NCBI GenBank assembly: GCA_023333565.1
Contig: JAJKFH010000948.1
Location: 2,244,001 to 2,308,000 of the forward strand
Source: Puffinus mauretanicus
Lineage: Eukaryota > Chordata > Aves > Procellariiformes > Procellariidae
Length of the DNA: 64,000 nt
Reading direction: 5' to 3'
The first letter of the stretch is position 1, and every line of letters starts with the position of its first letter. Under the pieces are notes generated by a model that was not told the origin of the DNA, made no database searches, and saw nothing but the letters and a program-made list of their open reading frames with translations. This document shows, piece after piece, positions 30,976 to 43,480 of the stretch. The position numbers and the translations under genes are program-made.

Positions 30976-33900
30976 AAATGCAGAATGCATTTTGCCAGAG
31001 ACTGATGTCTGAGACTCTTCTCCAGAGCGCTGAATTGCTTGACAGGCACAGCTAATAAATGTCCTTAACTAGATCTTTAGGTATGCTGAGCATGCCTCAA
31101 ACTCGTATCTTGAAATGTGCCTGTTTAAGAGTCTGTGACTGTCCCTCGAATCTACTGTGGTCATCTGTTCCTCTGTCTTTTCTTCAAGTGGGAGTCATCT
31201 CTAATTTTTGCAACATACTTGTTTATAGCTGAAATAATAGTTTTTAAAAAGTGTGGTGGTATATATATTGTTGTATACTAGATGTTTAAAAGAGGTTATT
31301 TAGGTCCAAAAGGGTAATTTACTTAATCTGACTTAAAAAAAAAAAAAAAAAAAGTTGGCTACCTCAGAAACTTACAATATAAATTCCATCCTTTGTGGTT
31401 TAGTTTCAGCAATAGTCTTTGTACTTGTAGAAGTTGACCTGAAAGGAAAGTGACCAGTGGTACGAGGTATTGTCCTCCACTAGGACCATGGTGATGCAAG
31501 TATTTGTGTTGCTTGTCAAACTAAATTTTACTGTGTGTATTTTTACTGATGAAGTCCTAATGTGGCTTGAATCCATTTGCTGTACCTTGCTACAACAGAC
31601 TTTCTGATGCCTGCCCTTGAACTACTTCATCAAAGGGAGTATTCTTGAGGGAGAGACATAAAAGTGAAATAATGCCACGTCCTCTGATAAGATATTAGTC
31701 TCTCGCAGTGAAGAACCATTGACAGGACTCATTTTCTCTTGAGAGTCCGTAAAATAGGTTAATAAAAGATCAGTTCTTGCCCTTGTATTTTGCTAAGGTT
31801 TGAGTTTGTTCTTTGAATTGGGAGCTGCAATTGGACAGGTTCATTTTTGGCAGCTGCTTAGGCTGAAGAGCAGCATAGCAGAATTTTCCTTTGGAGGTGT
31901 ATGCAAAGTATAATTTTTAATTCTTAAAGTATATGAGGAAAAAAATTATAGCAACTTGAAACTTCAAACATGAAACTGAACATTGGTTTTCATATCTTTG
32001 CATTTATTCTGACATACTGGGCATTTGAAGTGGAAGAAGTGTGGAAGACCAATGTCATTTTTAACTCCTCATCACCATCAAAGTCTGCAGTACTCAACCC
32101 TGAGGGTGACTGATTTTAATCCATCTAATCTTTTTATGCTCTGATGATCTCCATAAATTATCAGAAGGTCAAGTGTTAAAACTTATGTGAAGAAATCAGA
32201 ATTCGTTTTGAATTATGCCTGCTGTTACTATATCTGCTGATGTCCCTGAGCAGCAGTTCAAGCTTCGTTTCAGTCAGTGACTCTGCTAAGGATACAATTT
32301 TATGACAAGTTAAGCTGATAAGAATCCTTGTAGATACAGGCAGTCCAGACAATTAAATCAGCAAAAAGCTAACTGTGTAGAAAATGAACAGTCCTGATTT
32401 TTTTTTTTTTGACTGAGTTTACCACTGGCAGACTAAAATGGGAGTAGAAAGCTTTTATTTGGGAGCTAAAGAAAAGTAGGTTCCTGGATCATAAACTGTC
32501 CGAAATCGGGTATAACTTAGACTTGTAATAGAATAAGAGCCCACATCTGCATCATTTTAAATCCTTTGAGTAGTCCAATTTTCCTGCATTATCTATGAAA
32601 TTTTGCTTTGCTCTTGGCTTTTTGGAGGTTTTTTTCCCTGTCAAGCGCAAATGGGAGATTTCAGCCAAGAAACTTTTCTTGTGCTGATCAGCAGTTTTAC
32701 TCCGTATCTCAAAAAAACCCCAGAGATGGCAGATTATTTTTTTTTTAAATACTGCGAGTTTGTTTACACCAGTCGCTCTGTCCCCATTACTCTTGCCTTG
32801 ATTGCCAGAAAGGAAGATGCCCAAAACTCTAGGTAGCAGCTGAAAATGCTGTCCTGGCTTCCCAGGCTGGGAGCCCGATGAAAGGGGGTGCGTTTTCTTT
32901 GTCTGTCTCTACTGAGCTACGTGCTGCTGCGGCTGTGATGGTCAGGTGGCTGAACCTCTGCTTGGGTGCTTTTGAACCTGGGTTGCTGCAAATAATTTAA
33001 GAGGAAGACGAAAGAGATACGCAATCGCGTTAGGTTTGAAAATGTGGAAGTCTTACTAGGTTTGAAGTTCACGGATTATTAAATCCATCCTTGTAAGCAG
33101 TCCCTATTAAATGTGAGATTTCTCTAGTTAATGCTGTTTTTTAGAAACATGGCACTGTAGATGTTTGCACTGGTGGCAGAGGGGTTTATATGTGATAGAG
33201 GGGAAACAAAAAAAAATTTCCTGCTTCTAAATGGATAGTCTGTTTATGTTCTGCTTAGAGATGCCCTCAGGAGAAGCTGCTGGAGCCTTCAGAAAATAAT
33301 CTGACTGAAAAACTTCGAAAGAAAAGAAGGGAAAACACCACATGAGATACTCCTTTGTAGCTTTTTCTTCAGTATTTACCTAATGTTAGTCATTGCTTTG
33401 GAAGTTTGTTAGAATTTTCATACTTTAGTTTGCCGCAAAATTAATATACCATAATCTAGTGCCACCAGGGTCATTTATTGGTTTCTTAAATGTCTGAATC
33501 GTATTAAAAGTCAATGAGACTTCTCAAAGTGTACAGACCCTTTGAAAAATTCCTTCCTATAAACTTCAAATTTAGTCTTAGCAGTAGAAGAAAGCAGTTC
33601 AGCTCCTGTAACAACCCCTATCCGAGGCTGCAGCAAAGGGAAATTGGTGCATTTCTTTCTTCCAGTGGGAAAGCTCCAGCCCGGAAAACAAGCGGCAGTG
33701 TGCTCGCGCCGCGTTGCTGCCAGAGCTGAGCTGGGCACGCCGTCTTGCCCTGCTGTCTCCCCAGGACAAATCTTGTAAACAACCCCCAGCAAAGCGGCGC
33801 AGATGCAACAGCAGTTCTGTTATTCCCAACAAACCTCCTGATGAAGTCGGCTGGCGCGCTCGTAGCACCGCATGTTTTTGCCGCTCCGCTTTGCAGCTGG

Positions 33901-34690
33901 CGTTCAGGAAAGTCAGTCAGCAAGCGGCGTGGGGGGACCTGCAGCCCGCACGGGGGTGCGAGGCACCTTGCTGCCTGCACCGAGCACCGGCAAGGGTCCC
34001 TTTCGGAGGGACCAAGGCCAGCGCGGGGGCTGTGCGTACCCTCAAGGTGCAGTGTTGTCTGCACCTCTGTCACTCCAGGTGGATTTTCCACACCTACCAC
34101 TGATCCTTGTATGAAACACATGGCTGTATTTAATTATTATTTGATTTGTTGCTCTGTGTTTCTTAAACAAACCTGAGTACTGTTTTTTGACTAAAACCTG
34201 GTTTACTTCTTACGGTGTGGCTGCTTGTGTTATGAATTTAAATTAAGTTTCTTACTTCTGCACTTGGTATTCCTATTCAGTTACATTTAAGCAGGCTGTT
34301 GGCTATATAGGTGTTTGCATATAATCCTGCTTTTTTCTTTAAATGAGTTACCCAAGCGTGGCGTTGGCAGGGCGGGTAACTCCGTCACCGAACCATCCCT
34401 CAGGAACGTGCCTGTACGCTCCTGCCTCACCTGTATACCTCTTTGTATTTCTGATGCTTTGCATCTTCCACTTCTGTTTTCATTTATTGTCCCTGGAATT
34501 ACTGACTCCTCCCCAGTTTTCTTTTTGTGTAGCTCAAAGGCTTTCAGGTGCATTAGCGATGGACTTTTGCCTGTTCCTAAAGCAACAACAGATATGAACA
34601 GTGGCCAAAACAATTCTTACAGTTTTTATAAGAACAGGGCAAACATACAATAATCCTTGCCCAGGATATTCTCCCAGACTCCAGGATTTC
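30976..34690. other. Intergenic DNA downstream of NSUN2
   Basis: AT-rich, with a 19-A run at 31335-31353 and a short poly-T near 32400. A separate GC-rich patch occupies 33600-34080. No gene recognised. Confidence 0.65.
33600..34080. other. Orphan GC/CpG-rich patch
   Basis: About 480 bp with many CpG dinucleotides (CTCGCGCCGCG, GGCTGGCGCGCTCG and similar) in an otherwise AT-rich region. Several overlapping open frames on both strands are a by-product of GC richness and match nothing I know. It could be an orphan CpG island or a noncoding RNA promoter. Confidence 0.55.
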
Positions 34691-35470
34691 TTGGACCAGA
34701 TGTTGTCTTTGGGTTTAATCGTCCTTTGTATTTTTCTCCTCCGTTATGTTGCCAATAGCTCCCTGAGACCATGTGAACTTCTAGCGCTCATAACACCCTG
34801 TGGCAGGGAGCCCCAAGATCCCACCTGTTGTGTGAAGTATTACCTCCTTTTGGTTATTTTGGCTCCTAATAGTTTTGTTCGATGATCCCCACTTCTTGCA
34901 TTGGAAGAGACAATGCGCAACTGATCGCTGACTGGTTTCGTCAGGACACTTGTGGTTTTATTGTTATCTTGTCATAACCCTTATCAGTCACCTCTTTTCC
35001 AAGCTGAAGAGTCCTACCTTTCTTGTTTGTTCCCTGTACTCCAAACCTTTCATCATCTTTATCAAATGTTTCTGAACTTTTCTCAGTTTTTATGTCCTTT
35101 TCCAGGTGGGGGAACCAGAACTGCGCATGATGCTTAGGATGTGGCGTTTGTGCAGGTGTGTGCTCTCTGCTCTGTCCTCTGGTCATCTGGTTGGCGTTTT
35201 TTAATACTACTAAATATCAAGCCGATGTTTCAGTGGAATTGCCTATCGTAACCTCATTATTGCTGAGCAGCAATTGAGAATCTGTTGTTTTACACGTGAT
35301 GTTAGCATTCTTTTTCCCCATGTAAATCACTTTTATCTGTATTGAGTTTCATTTGCTGTTTTACCACCCAGTTGCTCAGTCTTGTAAGGTCCTTCCACAA
35401 TTTTTTGTAGCTGGACCTAAACCAATAGCTACTGATTGAATTGTACCCCACCTGGAATAGTTTTCTGGAA
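34690..35470 (-). mobile_element. Ancient CR1-type LINE 3' portion, antisense
   Basis: Read on the plus strand, the order of diagnostic blocks fits the antisense of an old amniote CR1: GTGAAGTATTACCTCCTTTTG, TCAGTCACCTCTTTTCCAAG, GGGGGAACCAGAACTGCGC, TTGAGTTTCATTTGCTGTTTT, CCCAGTTGCTCAGTCTTGT. It is highly diverged with no open frame. The limits are approximate. Confidence 0.75.
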
Positions 35471-36685
35471 GTCTGCAGGTCCTTGGCAGCTCTGAAGGGA
35501 TCCTGAGCTAGTTGTTTCATTGCGACAAGATCATAGGAGAGGAGTTTCACATCAAAATGCTCATAAGCAGGATGACCGAGCACCAAAGCAGGTATAGTAT
35601 TTTCTTTCTAATATTTAAAACAATTAAATATCTGTCCACGAAATACTCTCATAGAATGCTTTTCTTTTGGAAAATACCAGCTTATTGGAGGGAAAAAAGT
35701 GTCCTTAGGAACACAGCAGTAAGACTTCTGGCAGCCTCCCCTGAATCTTTTCCAGGGCTCCTCAACCTAGAAATCTATCTGGGAGGCTCTTGAGAACCAC
35801 CCCCTAAACTCCCGTTTCCTGTGGCTTCTCAGGCTTCAAATTCACCAACCAACTTGATGTGCCACAAAGTGATACCTTGAACGTTGTGTTACCAGGATTT
35901 CTTGCCCTTGTACGTCTGAATGTCTCCCTGGCCAGCTGTCAGTCTGGTACGCTGTCCCGCTGTCTGCCCGTATCTTCAGCTGACACTCCAGGGCAGTGAA
36001 GAGGGAGTTGGGGAAATGGCCTGAAATACTAAAAATGTCTGTTTCAGATGTTCCAAGTGGATTTTTAAAGCCATGTTACCCTGTAGAAAACTTTGCATTT
36101 TCAACTCTTCATTCTCCGTCGTCTGAATTTTTACAAATACAAAATCTCCTGGGGAATGAAATTCCAGGTCCTGCATGGTAGCAAAGGGCATCATGAACCT
36201 AACACCAAGTTATAACATTGGATTAAATATGGTAGCATCTCCCAATAAGAAATATGAATGTAATGACAACCAGCATGATTAAAACTTCCTAAAATTTTTT
36301 TTGAAACCCACTTGCTAATGTATCAGCATTTGATTAATTTCTTCACCCAAAGAAAAGGAGAAGGGAGGACAGAATAGAAACTGTTCAGTAACACCTATGG
36401 TGCTGGATGCAGATACATAGGATGTAAAGCCTGGTAAAGGCTTCATCTTGGTAAAGGTGGCGGGTAACTTAAATGATTCAAGGTGAGCTAGCTGAAGGAA
36501 GGTTCTCAGCAGCTATTTTTGAAATGTTACAGGAATTGTGTGTTCAATTAGGCAGCCTTGTAGATTCCACATACTTGCCAGGGAGAGGTGAGCCAGTCCG
36601 AGCTTGCAGATGAACACCTGCTATAGACAGCAGCTGAGGACAGCGCGTCAGGAGCCAGTCAATCGCTGAGAGTGTTTCTGATTGT
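35471..36685. other. Intergenic, nothing recognised
   Basis: 1.2 kb between two CR1 elements. Short open frames only, none recognised. Confidence 0.6.
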
Positions 36686-37272
36686 AAAATCACAGAAACG
36701 CAGAAGGATTTAGGTTGGAAGGGGCCTCTGGAGGTCACCTAGTCCAAACCCCTGCTCAAAGCAGGGCTAACTTCAAGGTTGGGCCAGTTTGCTCCGAGCC
36801 TTGGCCAGATCAGTCTTGAAAATCTTTAAGGATGGCACTTGCACCACCTCTCTGGACAAGCTCTTCTAATCCTTCACCATTCTCGTGGGGAAGAATTTTT
36901 TCCCTATGTCCAGTTGGAGTTTTCCCTGCTGCAACTTCTGCCTGTTGCCTCTTGGCCTATCACTATGCACCCTTGAGAAAAGTTTGGCTCCATCTTCTCT
37001 GCAACCACCTCTTGGGGTGTCGAAGAGAGCAGCTGAAACCCCCTTAACAGTCTTTTCTCTAGGCTACACAAACCCAGCTCTCTGCTCCCCTCCTCATTCA
37101 TACACTGCAGCCTCCTAACTATCTTGGTGGGCCTTCGCTGGTGGGCCTCCCCAGTTTTTTGGCAAATCTTCTAATGGGGGACCTACGCTGGACACAGTAC
37201 TGCAGATGCAGCCTCACAAGCAACGAGTAGAAGGAAATAATCACTACCCTCAAATCCCTGGCTACTTCGTGA
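36686..37272 (-). mobile_element. CR1 LINE 3' portion, antisense
   Basis: AAATCACAGAAACGCAGAAGG leader, then TTTAGGTTGGAAGGGGCCTC, TCACCTAGTCCAAACCC and the antisense of the reverse transcriptase C-terminal region, ending near a CAAATCCCTGGCTACTTCG block. 5'-truncated and with scattered stops. Confidence 0.9.
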
Positions 37273-38382
37273 CTGTTTTAAACCTCAAGAACTTTATGCT
37301 GCTGCAATTATTCTAGAATATTCTTGGTGGGTTTCCGTGCCTCATAACTTCATTTTCATATTCTAATTTTTCAAATTGCCTTTCTCTTGATGACAGAAAA
37401 AATCTCTGCAGCTGTGCAAAATATGCCGATTTTCTGAACAGTAAGAAGATATAACTAGCTTTGTGCAAAGTTCTCGAATACAAAAAGAAAATAAAATGAA
37501 ATGCAAAGATTTTTCAGTAATCATTGCTTAAGGGCTTTTTATGTGGTGACACACTCATGATGATAAATCATGTAAATTATTTTGAATGATGATTGAAAAA
37601 AAAAATCATATTTAATGTGTGGATCGTCTTTAATGCAAAGATACATATCTTCTTTTCTGACTCAAAATACACACCTCTTCATGCAGAAAGGGGCTGGAAC
37701 TCGTGGGAATGCCTTATGACCTCCACTCATTTGACCAATAAATTGTTCTAGAAATATGGGCTACGGAGGCAGAAAACATGTTTCTCAGCTCTGCCTGCAG
37801 TGCAGAATGGAGCCAAAGGGCATGACTACACCATGGTAAAAAAGGGAACAGCCAGAAGCTCCCAGCTTCGTCCACTGCCTACACACATATGTCCTACAGG
37901 CAAAGAGTGTTTGAGTGCCTTGAGTCTTGCTGTCTGGGTTGATGTATAATGGATCTGCTCCCGGGGACAATCTCAAAGTGCTAGTGAAAGAGCAATGCAA
38001 ACTGCTTCCCACCCCCTCGTCTGCATTTCTGAGGGGGGTTCTCCACCCTAGCTTGAAATCCTCTTAAACCTGCAGGTTAGGATTTTAGATAATGGAGCTT
38101 CTGATCCTGAAGAGGGTTGAATCCAGCCTAGGAAAAAAAAAAAGTAACTGAAAGGATAAGTATGATGGAGGGATGGGTGGAAGATAATGTGTTTTCTTAG
38201 GTTTGGTCTGTTGCTAAGAGGCCTCTAGCTAGCCGGGGTGGCAGAGGATGTGCACCATTTGGTGTAAGGCCCTCGCAATGCTAACAGGTCTCTCTGTTTG
38301 TAACAGGTTACCTATCACACTGACAAAAAAACTCATTAAACTGCAGAGAAAGTTCTTATATCTTTGAGCTTTCACCTTCTCC
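37273..38382. other. Intergenic, nothing recognised
   Basis: 1.1 kb, mostly AT-rich; no gene or repeat recognised. Confidence 0.6.
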
Positions 38383-38387
38383 CACAG

Positions 38388-38953
38388 TGTTGTGGTTTAA
38401 CCCGGCAGGCAGGTAAGCCCCACACAGCCGCTCGCTCACTCCCCCCAGTGGGATGGGGGAGAGAATTAGAAAAAAAAAAAAGGTAAAACTCGTGGGTTGA
38501 GATAAAGACAATTTAATAGGTCAGAAAAGAAAAGGAAAATAATAATAATGATAAAAGAATATACAAAACAAGTGATGCACAATGCAATTCTCACCACCTG
38601 CTAACCGATGCCCAGCCAGTTCCCAAGCAGGGGACCCCTGGCCAGTTTTTCCCCCAGCTTTATATGCTGAGCATGACGTCCTATGGTATGGAATATCCCT
38701 TTGGTCAGCTGGGGTCAGCTGTCCCAGCTGTGTCCCCTCCCAACTTCTTGTGCACCCCCAGCCTCCTCGCTGCTGGGGTGGGGTGAGAAGCAGAAAAGGC
38801 CTTTGGCTCTGTGTAAGCACTGCTCAGCAGTGACTAAAACATCCCTGTGTTACCAACATTATTCTCATCCTAAATCCAAAACACAGCACTAGCTGTGTAG
38901 CACTACTGGCTACTAGAAAGAAAATGAACTGTATCCCAGCCGAAACCAGGACA
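38388..38953 (-). mobile_element. Solo LTR of an endogenous retrovirus, antisense, with 5-bp TSD
   Basis: 566 bp beginning TGTTGTGGTTTAACC and ending AACCAGGACA. It is flanked by identical CACAG at 38383-38387 and 38954-38958. The minus strand is the sense orientation and carries an ATTAAA signal and a CATATAAAG TATA-like box. It contains a short AATAATAATAATG run. It is the same family as the LTRs at 40652 and 60367. The 5-bp duplication fits ERVL-like integration (inference). No internal retroviral genes are attached. Confidence 0.93.
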
Positions 38954-38958
38954 CACAG

Positions 38959-40189
38959 ATAACAGGTGGAGCTTGGTGTTAGTGGCCCATAATCAGTGGC
39001 CCATCTTTTCTGAAGAAACCTCTGTCTTCTGTAATGTAATTTCTTAGTGCCTATAGGATCTTAAGCATCAATCCACAGAAATGATGAGTCGACACCTTCT
39101 TCCTGAATGGTTGTTTACAAGGACAAAAAGAAAGCAACCCCCACCCCCCTTCCAAAATGGTTGAACATTGCTACTTCTCTTGTGCAACTGTAGTTGCTCC
39201 TATGGATATTTTAACACCACCTCAAGTTTTGCAGTCTCAGTCAGTCTGTTCTCTGTTTTTAAACCTATCATTTGCATAGGCACAGGCCTCATGGTGTTTA
39301 TAATAAACTTAGTTTTTATATATGTTTCTATATCCTATCATTTCCTAGCTTTGAATCTGAGGGGTTTTTTTAAAGTATAGAGGGATAAGTGCACTCAGCT
39401 GGTCTGAAGTGGTCTACACCTTAGAAATATGCGTTCTTTTATACCTTAGTAATATATTTTCACGGTGGGGGGGAAGTTTAAGTCTATTGCTGCAAAATCA
39501 GCTTAGGTTATCTGGATTTGTATTTTTTATTGTTACGGTAAAAATAATTTAGAGCTTGTGAAAGGTGCCAAACTGACAGCCTTGAAGTTAAGCTGATTGT
39601 TCCATTATTTCCCAGCTCCTCTCTTTCAGCCTTTCAAAGACATCTGCTCTTTTCTAATCTCCCACAACTCGTTTTTTCAGATGACTGCTAAGGCTTCTGA
39701 GACAGTGAGAGCCACTTCTCTAGGTATCCTTAGATGATGTTTATCAGGCTTGTCTAATTTATTTCATTAGGTCTAACTTATTTCATTATTCTCTATCTTG
39801 TTCTTTCTCTGGTCCCTGAGACGTTTTCATCGATATCATGTGCATGAACAGCCTCATCTTTTTAAAGGCCTAGTTCATCTTTTTAGATACACTAATTACT
39901 ATTTAGACAGGACAGATTCAAAAGAAGTAATAGGCAATCCAGCTTGAAATCATCTGCTGATTCCTTTCCCTTGAATATATTTATCAGTGTTTTCTTTGGG
40001 CCATTCAACAAGGTAATAACAAAACACAGAGAATGATTTCTTGTTACCCTGTAATTCTCTTGCTAAATTGAATCTCATGTTGCACATATTTCTTCCTTAT
40101 AACCATGTATTCTTTTACATTCACTTTAGCAAACAGAAAGAGTTTCTACTCTTTTTATGAGTCCTTTTTCTGCTTAAAAGTCCACCAGT
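38959..40189. other. Intergenic, nothing recognised
   Basis: 1.2 kb of AT-rich DNA between a solo LTR and a CR1; no gene or repeat recognised. Confidence 0.6.
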
Positions 40190-40628
40190 GAAGGACCACC
40201 AAGGAGGTAAGGAGGCTGGAGCCCATGCCCTGTGAGGAGAGGCCGGGAGAAATGGGTTTGTTCAGCCTGGAGAAGAAATGGTAGGTGAGATCTAATTGTT
40301 ATCTTCCAGTAAATAACAGGTGGCTTTAGAAAAGAAGAAGCCACTTCTCAAGGCAAAGTGACGGGACTCACAGCAAAGGACACAAGATGCAGCAGGTGAG
40401 ACTCCAGTTGGACATGAGGAAAAAATTATTCCCCGCAAGAGGAGTTGAGCACGGGGGCAGGTTGCCCAGAGAGGTGGTGGATCTCCGTCCTTGGAGATCT
40501 TCAAAACTTGGCTGAGTGAGGCCCTGAGCAAGCTGATCTAGCAGGGAAGCTGGCTCTGCTTTGAGAAGGGGGTTGGACCAGCTAACCTCCAGAGCTGATT
40601 CAAACCTTAGTCTTTTTCTGATTCTAGG
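40190..40628 (+). mobile_element. CR1 LINE 3' end, sense
   Basis: CCCTGTGAGGAGAGGCCGGG, GTTCAGCCTGGAGAAGAAATG, GGTTGCCCAGAGAGGTGGTGG and a degenerate terminal ATTCTAGGAT mark CR1 in sense. The reading frame is broken. It ends about 20 bp before the next solo LTR. Confidence 0.88.
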
Positions 40629-40651
40629 ATCGCTCCCCAGGTGAATGCCTT

Positions 40652-41275
40652 TGTCCTGGTTTCGTCTGGGATGGAGTTAATTTTCTTCCTAGTAGCTGGT
40701 GTAGTGCTGTGTTTTGGATTTAGGATGGGAATAATATTGATAACACACTGATGTTTTAGTTGTTGCTAAGCGGTGCTTACACTAAGTCAAGGCCTTTTCA
40801 GCTTCTCATGCTCTACTGACGGAGAAGGCTGGAGATGCACAAGAAGCTGGGAGGGGGCACAGCCAGGACAGCTGACCCAAACTGGCCAAAGGGATATTCC
40901 ATACCGTATAACGTCATGCTCAGTATATTAACTAGGGGAAATCTGGCCAGGGGGCTGCTGCTTGGGGACTTGCTGGGCATCGGTTGGCAGGTAGTGAGCA
41001 ATTGCATCGTGCATCACTTGCTTTGTATATCATCATTATCATCATCATCATCATCATCATCATTATTACTACTACTACTACTACTACTACTACTATTACT
41101 ACTACTTTATTTTACTACTATTTTATTTTATTTTATTTAAATTATTAAACTGTTCTTATCTCAGCCCACAAGTTTTCTCACTTTTACCCTTCCGATTCTC
41201 TCCCCCATCCCACTGTGGGGGAATGAGCGAGCGGCTGTGTGGGGCTTAGTTGCCGGCTGGGGTTAAACCACGACA
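40652..41275 (+). mobile_element. Solo LTR with 5-bp TSD and internal microsatellite expansion
   Basis: 624 bp from TGTCCTGGTTTCGTC to AAACCACGACA, flanked by GCCTT at 40647-40651 and 41276-41280. It shares the middle segment (GTGCATCACTTG...) with the LTR at 38388, so both belong to one subfamily. A triplet repeat has expanded inside it at 41028-41105. ATTAAA is present just before the CTGTTCTTATCTCAG block. Confidence 0.94.
41028..41140. repeat. (ATC)n/(TAC)n microsatellite and ATTTT-rich tract inside the LTR
   Basis: Runs of CAT/ATC triplets turn into TAC/ACT triplets and then TTTTA units. This lies at the same LTR position where the sister copy at 38388 has a short AATAAT run. Confidence 0.92.
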
Positions 41276-41280
41276 GCCTT

Positions 41281-43261
41281 CAGTGATGTACAGACAAAGA
41301 CAGCCCACTGAGACTCTTCTGTTCAATACAACTTCAGACACCCTCTGGCCGTTCAGACATCGAAGTATTGCATTTAGCGATTAGGGAAGCATGTACACGT
41401 GTTTAACTCAAGTTAAACCAGAGTGCAATGGTCTAACAACACAGTCACTGGAACCCCTTCTGACTACGCGCAGTAGTTTAGTATTGCTAGTGCTTTTCAT
41501 TTACTGTGACATTTACAGCTGAACATATGAGTTAATAAAACCAGGAACAATTCAAATCTGTAGGTACCTCACATTACTCATGTACCACAGCTTCCTTCAC
41601 CTAGGAATGCAGCATTTTGAAACACGGGACACAATTCACCAACCTTGTACCTTCTGTAGCATTATTGACGTAACGGTATGGGGTGGTGATACAAAAAGCC
41701 AAGGCGGAGGCTCGTTTCTAGGCTCTTTGCTCTTTGCCTGTAGAGGCAGAGGATGAGTTGTACATAACGACTATGAATTTCAGATAAAAAGGGCAGATCT
41801 GAGCAAGTTTAGGACATTTTCATTTCCTGCAAAAAACCTGAAATGAGGGCAGGATTATCTGGTTACTAGACAGCACAGGAAAGCCCATGTTCCCTTCGAC
41901 TTTGGCCAAGAGATGGCTCTCCACCCAAACAAGCGCCACCCCAGCACTGTGCCCAGGCCTGAGCTTTGACCAGAGGAGATATAAGACATTGCCAATTGGC
42001 ATGTGGTAAAGTCAGGGGGCACAGGAGATTCAGTTCCTCAGGTATCTCATCTTAGAAAGGAAGCCTCAGCACTGAAGGAGTAACAGCCTATGAGGCACTA
42101 ATCCTGGTGGGACTGCAGTATGTTTCAAGGAGGTTGGGAAGATCCTCTCTAGGAGAGAAATACTGGTGGAAGATGTTGATAGCAAGCGTTTGCTTTGTTC
42201 TAGATGGCTCATGAGACCATCTCAAAAACAAACGGTCTGTGGAGAAAAGTAATACATGCGTGTGCTGACGGGCCTCCAGGAGGTCCCATGTGATGTCAGC
42301 CGGTCCCGTGGAGATGTTTCCGATGCTCTAGAACATCTTAAAGACAGTCAGAGACAATGTTAAGGCAAATGAATCTTACTTCTCTGTGAGTGGGACTTCA
42401 GCGTTTGGCTAATATCAAAAGCAATTCAGTTAATCTGGGTTTTCTTTCCAAAAAAAGTCATTTGGTGGGTTTTTTTAGCAAAACCTTTTCAAGCCACACT
42501 GGTATGCCTTGCACTGGAAAAAAGGTGAGCTAAAGAAAAACCTAGAAAAAGTGCGTCAAATACCAAAAGCAGTCATCCCAACTGACAAACAATTTATTTG
42601 CTTCCTATGGAGAATCTGGTTATTCTGCTTTTCACATCCAAATAGGATTTGAATCCACATCCAGTGTTTAGGAAAACTCACATTATACCTCACTCAAACC
42701 CCTCAAATAAGAACTAACTCTTTAATGTTTCCTTTGATAAATTGCAACAGGTCATGTAAGTGACGTGCTTTATTAAGAATTGATGTCATACAAAAGGGTT
42801 TGCAGGGCTAAAATAATATGAAATCTCTGATTATGCTATTACAGAGACTGTGCTGTTCCCTCTGAGAAAAAATAGGAGGAATAATGTAACACTAATGGTG
42901 AAAAATATATTTTTCTGAGGAGTCTGAGCACAGGACAGAACATTAACATTTTGTACTCCAGCTTGTCTTGGTGCAGAGCTGCGGTAACAGGGTAATGCTC
43001 TTGACCTCTGTGAACTACATTGAAAGGAGAGCCGAACTCAGCCCAATTCTTTCCTGAAGTTCATAGAAAAACACGTTAAATCAGATTTGATCTGAAAAGG
43101 TAAACATCATGAAACAGGGTATTTTCCCTGATATATTCTTTGTAGCATGCCAACCGTCTACAAAAAGCTGACGTAATTTTTCGACTCTCTAGATTAATTT
43201 CCGGGCTATGCTCTGAGGTAAACGAGGCTGTGTTTCAAATCAGATCGGTCCACTAAGCTGA
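41281..43261. other. Intergenic, nothing recognised
   Basis: 2 kb with no gene or repeat that I recognise. Confidence 0.6.
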
Positions 43262-43480
43262 GAACACAGGATCATGGAAACAGTAGAAGAAGTTGGGTTG
43301 GAAGGGACTTGGGGAGGTTGCGCAGTGCAGCCCCCCGCGCCGCCAAGGGCCAGCTTCAAGGCTGGAGCTGGTTGCTCAGGGCCCGGGTGGGTCTTGGGAA
43401 TGTCCCAGGGCAGAGGGTCCACCTGGGCAACTGCTCCGGTGCTTACCCACTCCTGCAGGGAAGGCATTCAGCAAAATGTA
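43262..43480 (-). mobile_element. CR1 LINE 3'-end fragment, antisense
   Basis: GGATCATGGAAACAGTAGAAG, GGGTTGGAAGGGACTTGG and the CAAGGCTGGAGCTGGTTGCTC block are the antisense CR1 3' signature. GC-rich and truncated. Confidence 0.8.

Noticed and set aside
31335..31353. Poly-A run as tail of a processed pseudogene
   Set aside because: The sequence upstream does not resemble any transcript I recognise and no flanking duplication was found.
33618..34176. Several overlapping open frames of 80-167 codons on both strands
   Set aside because: No similarity to any family I know, overlapping on both strands, and explained by local GC content.
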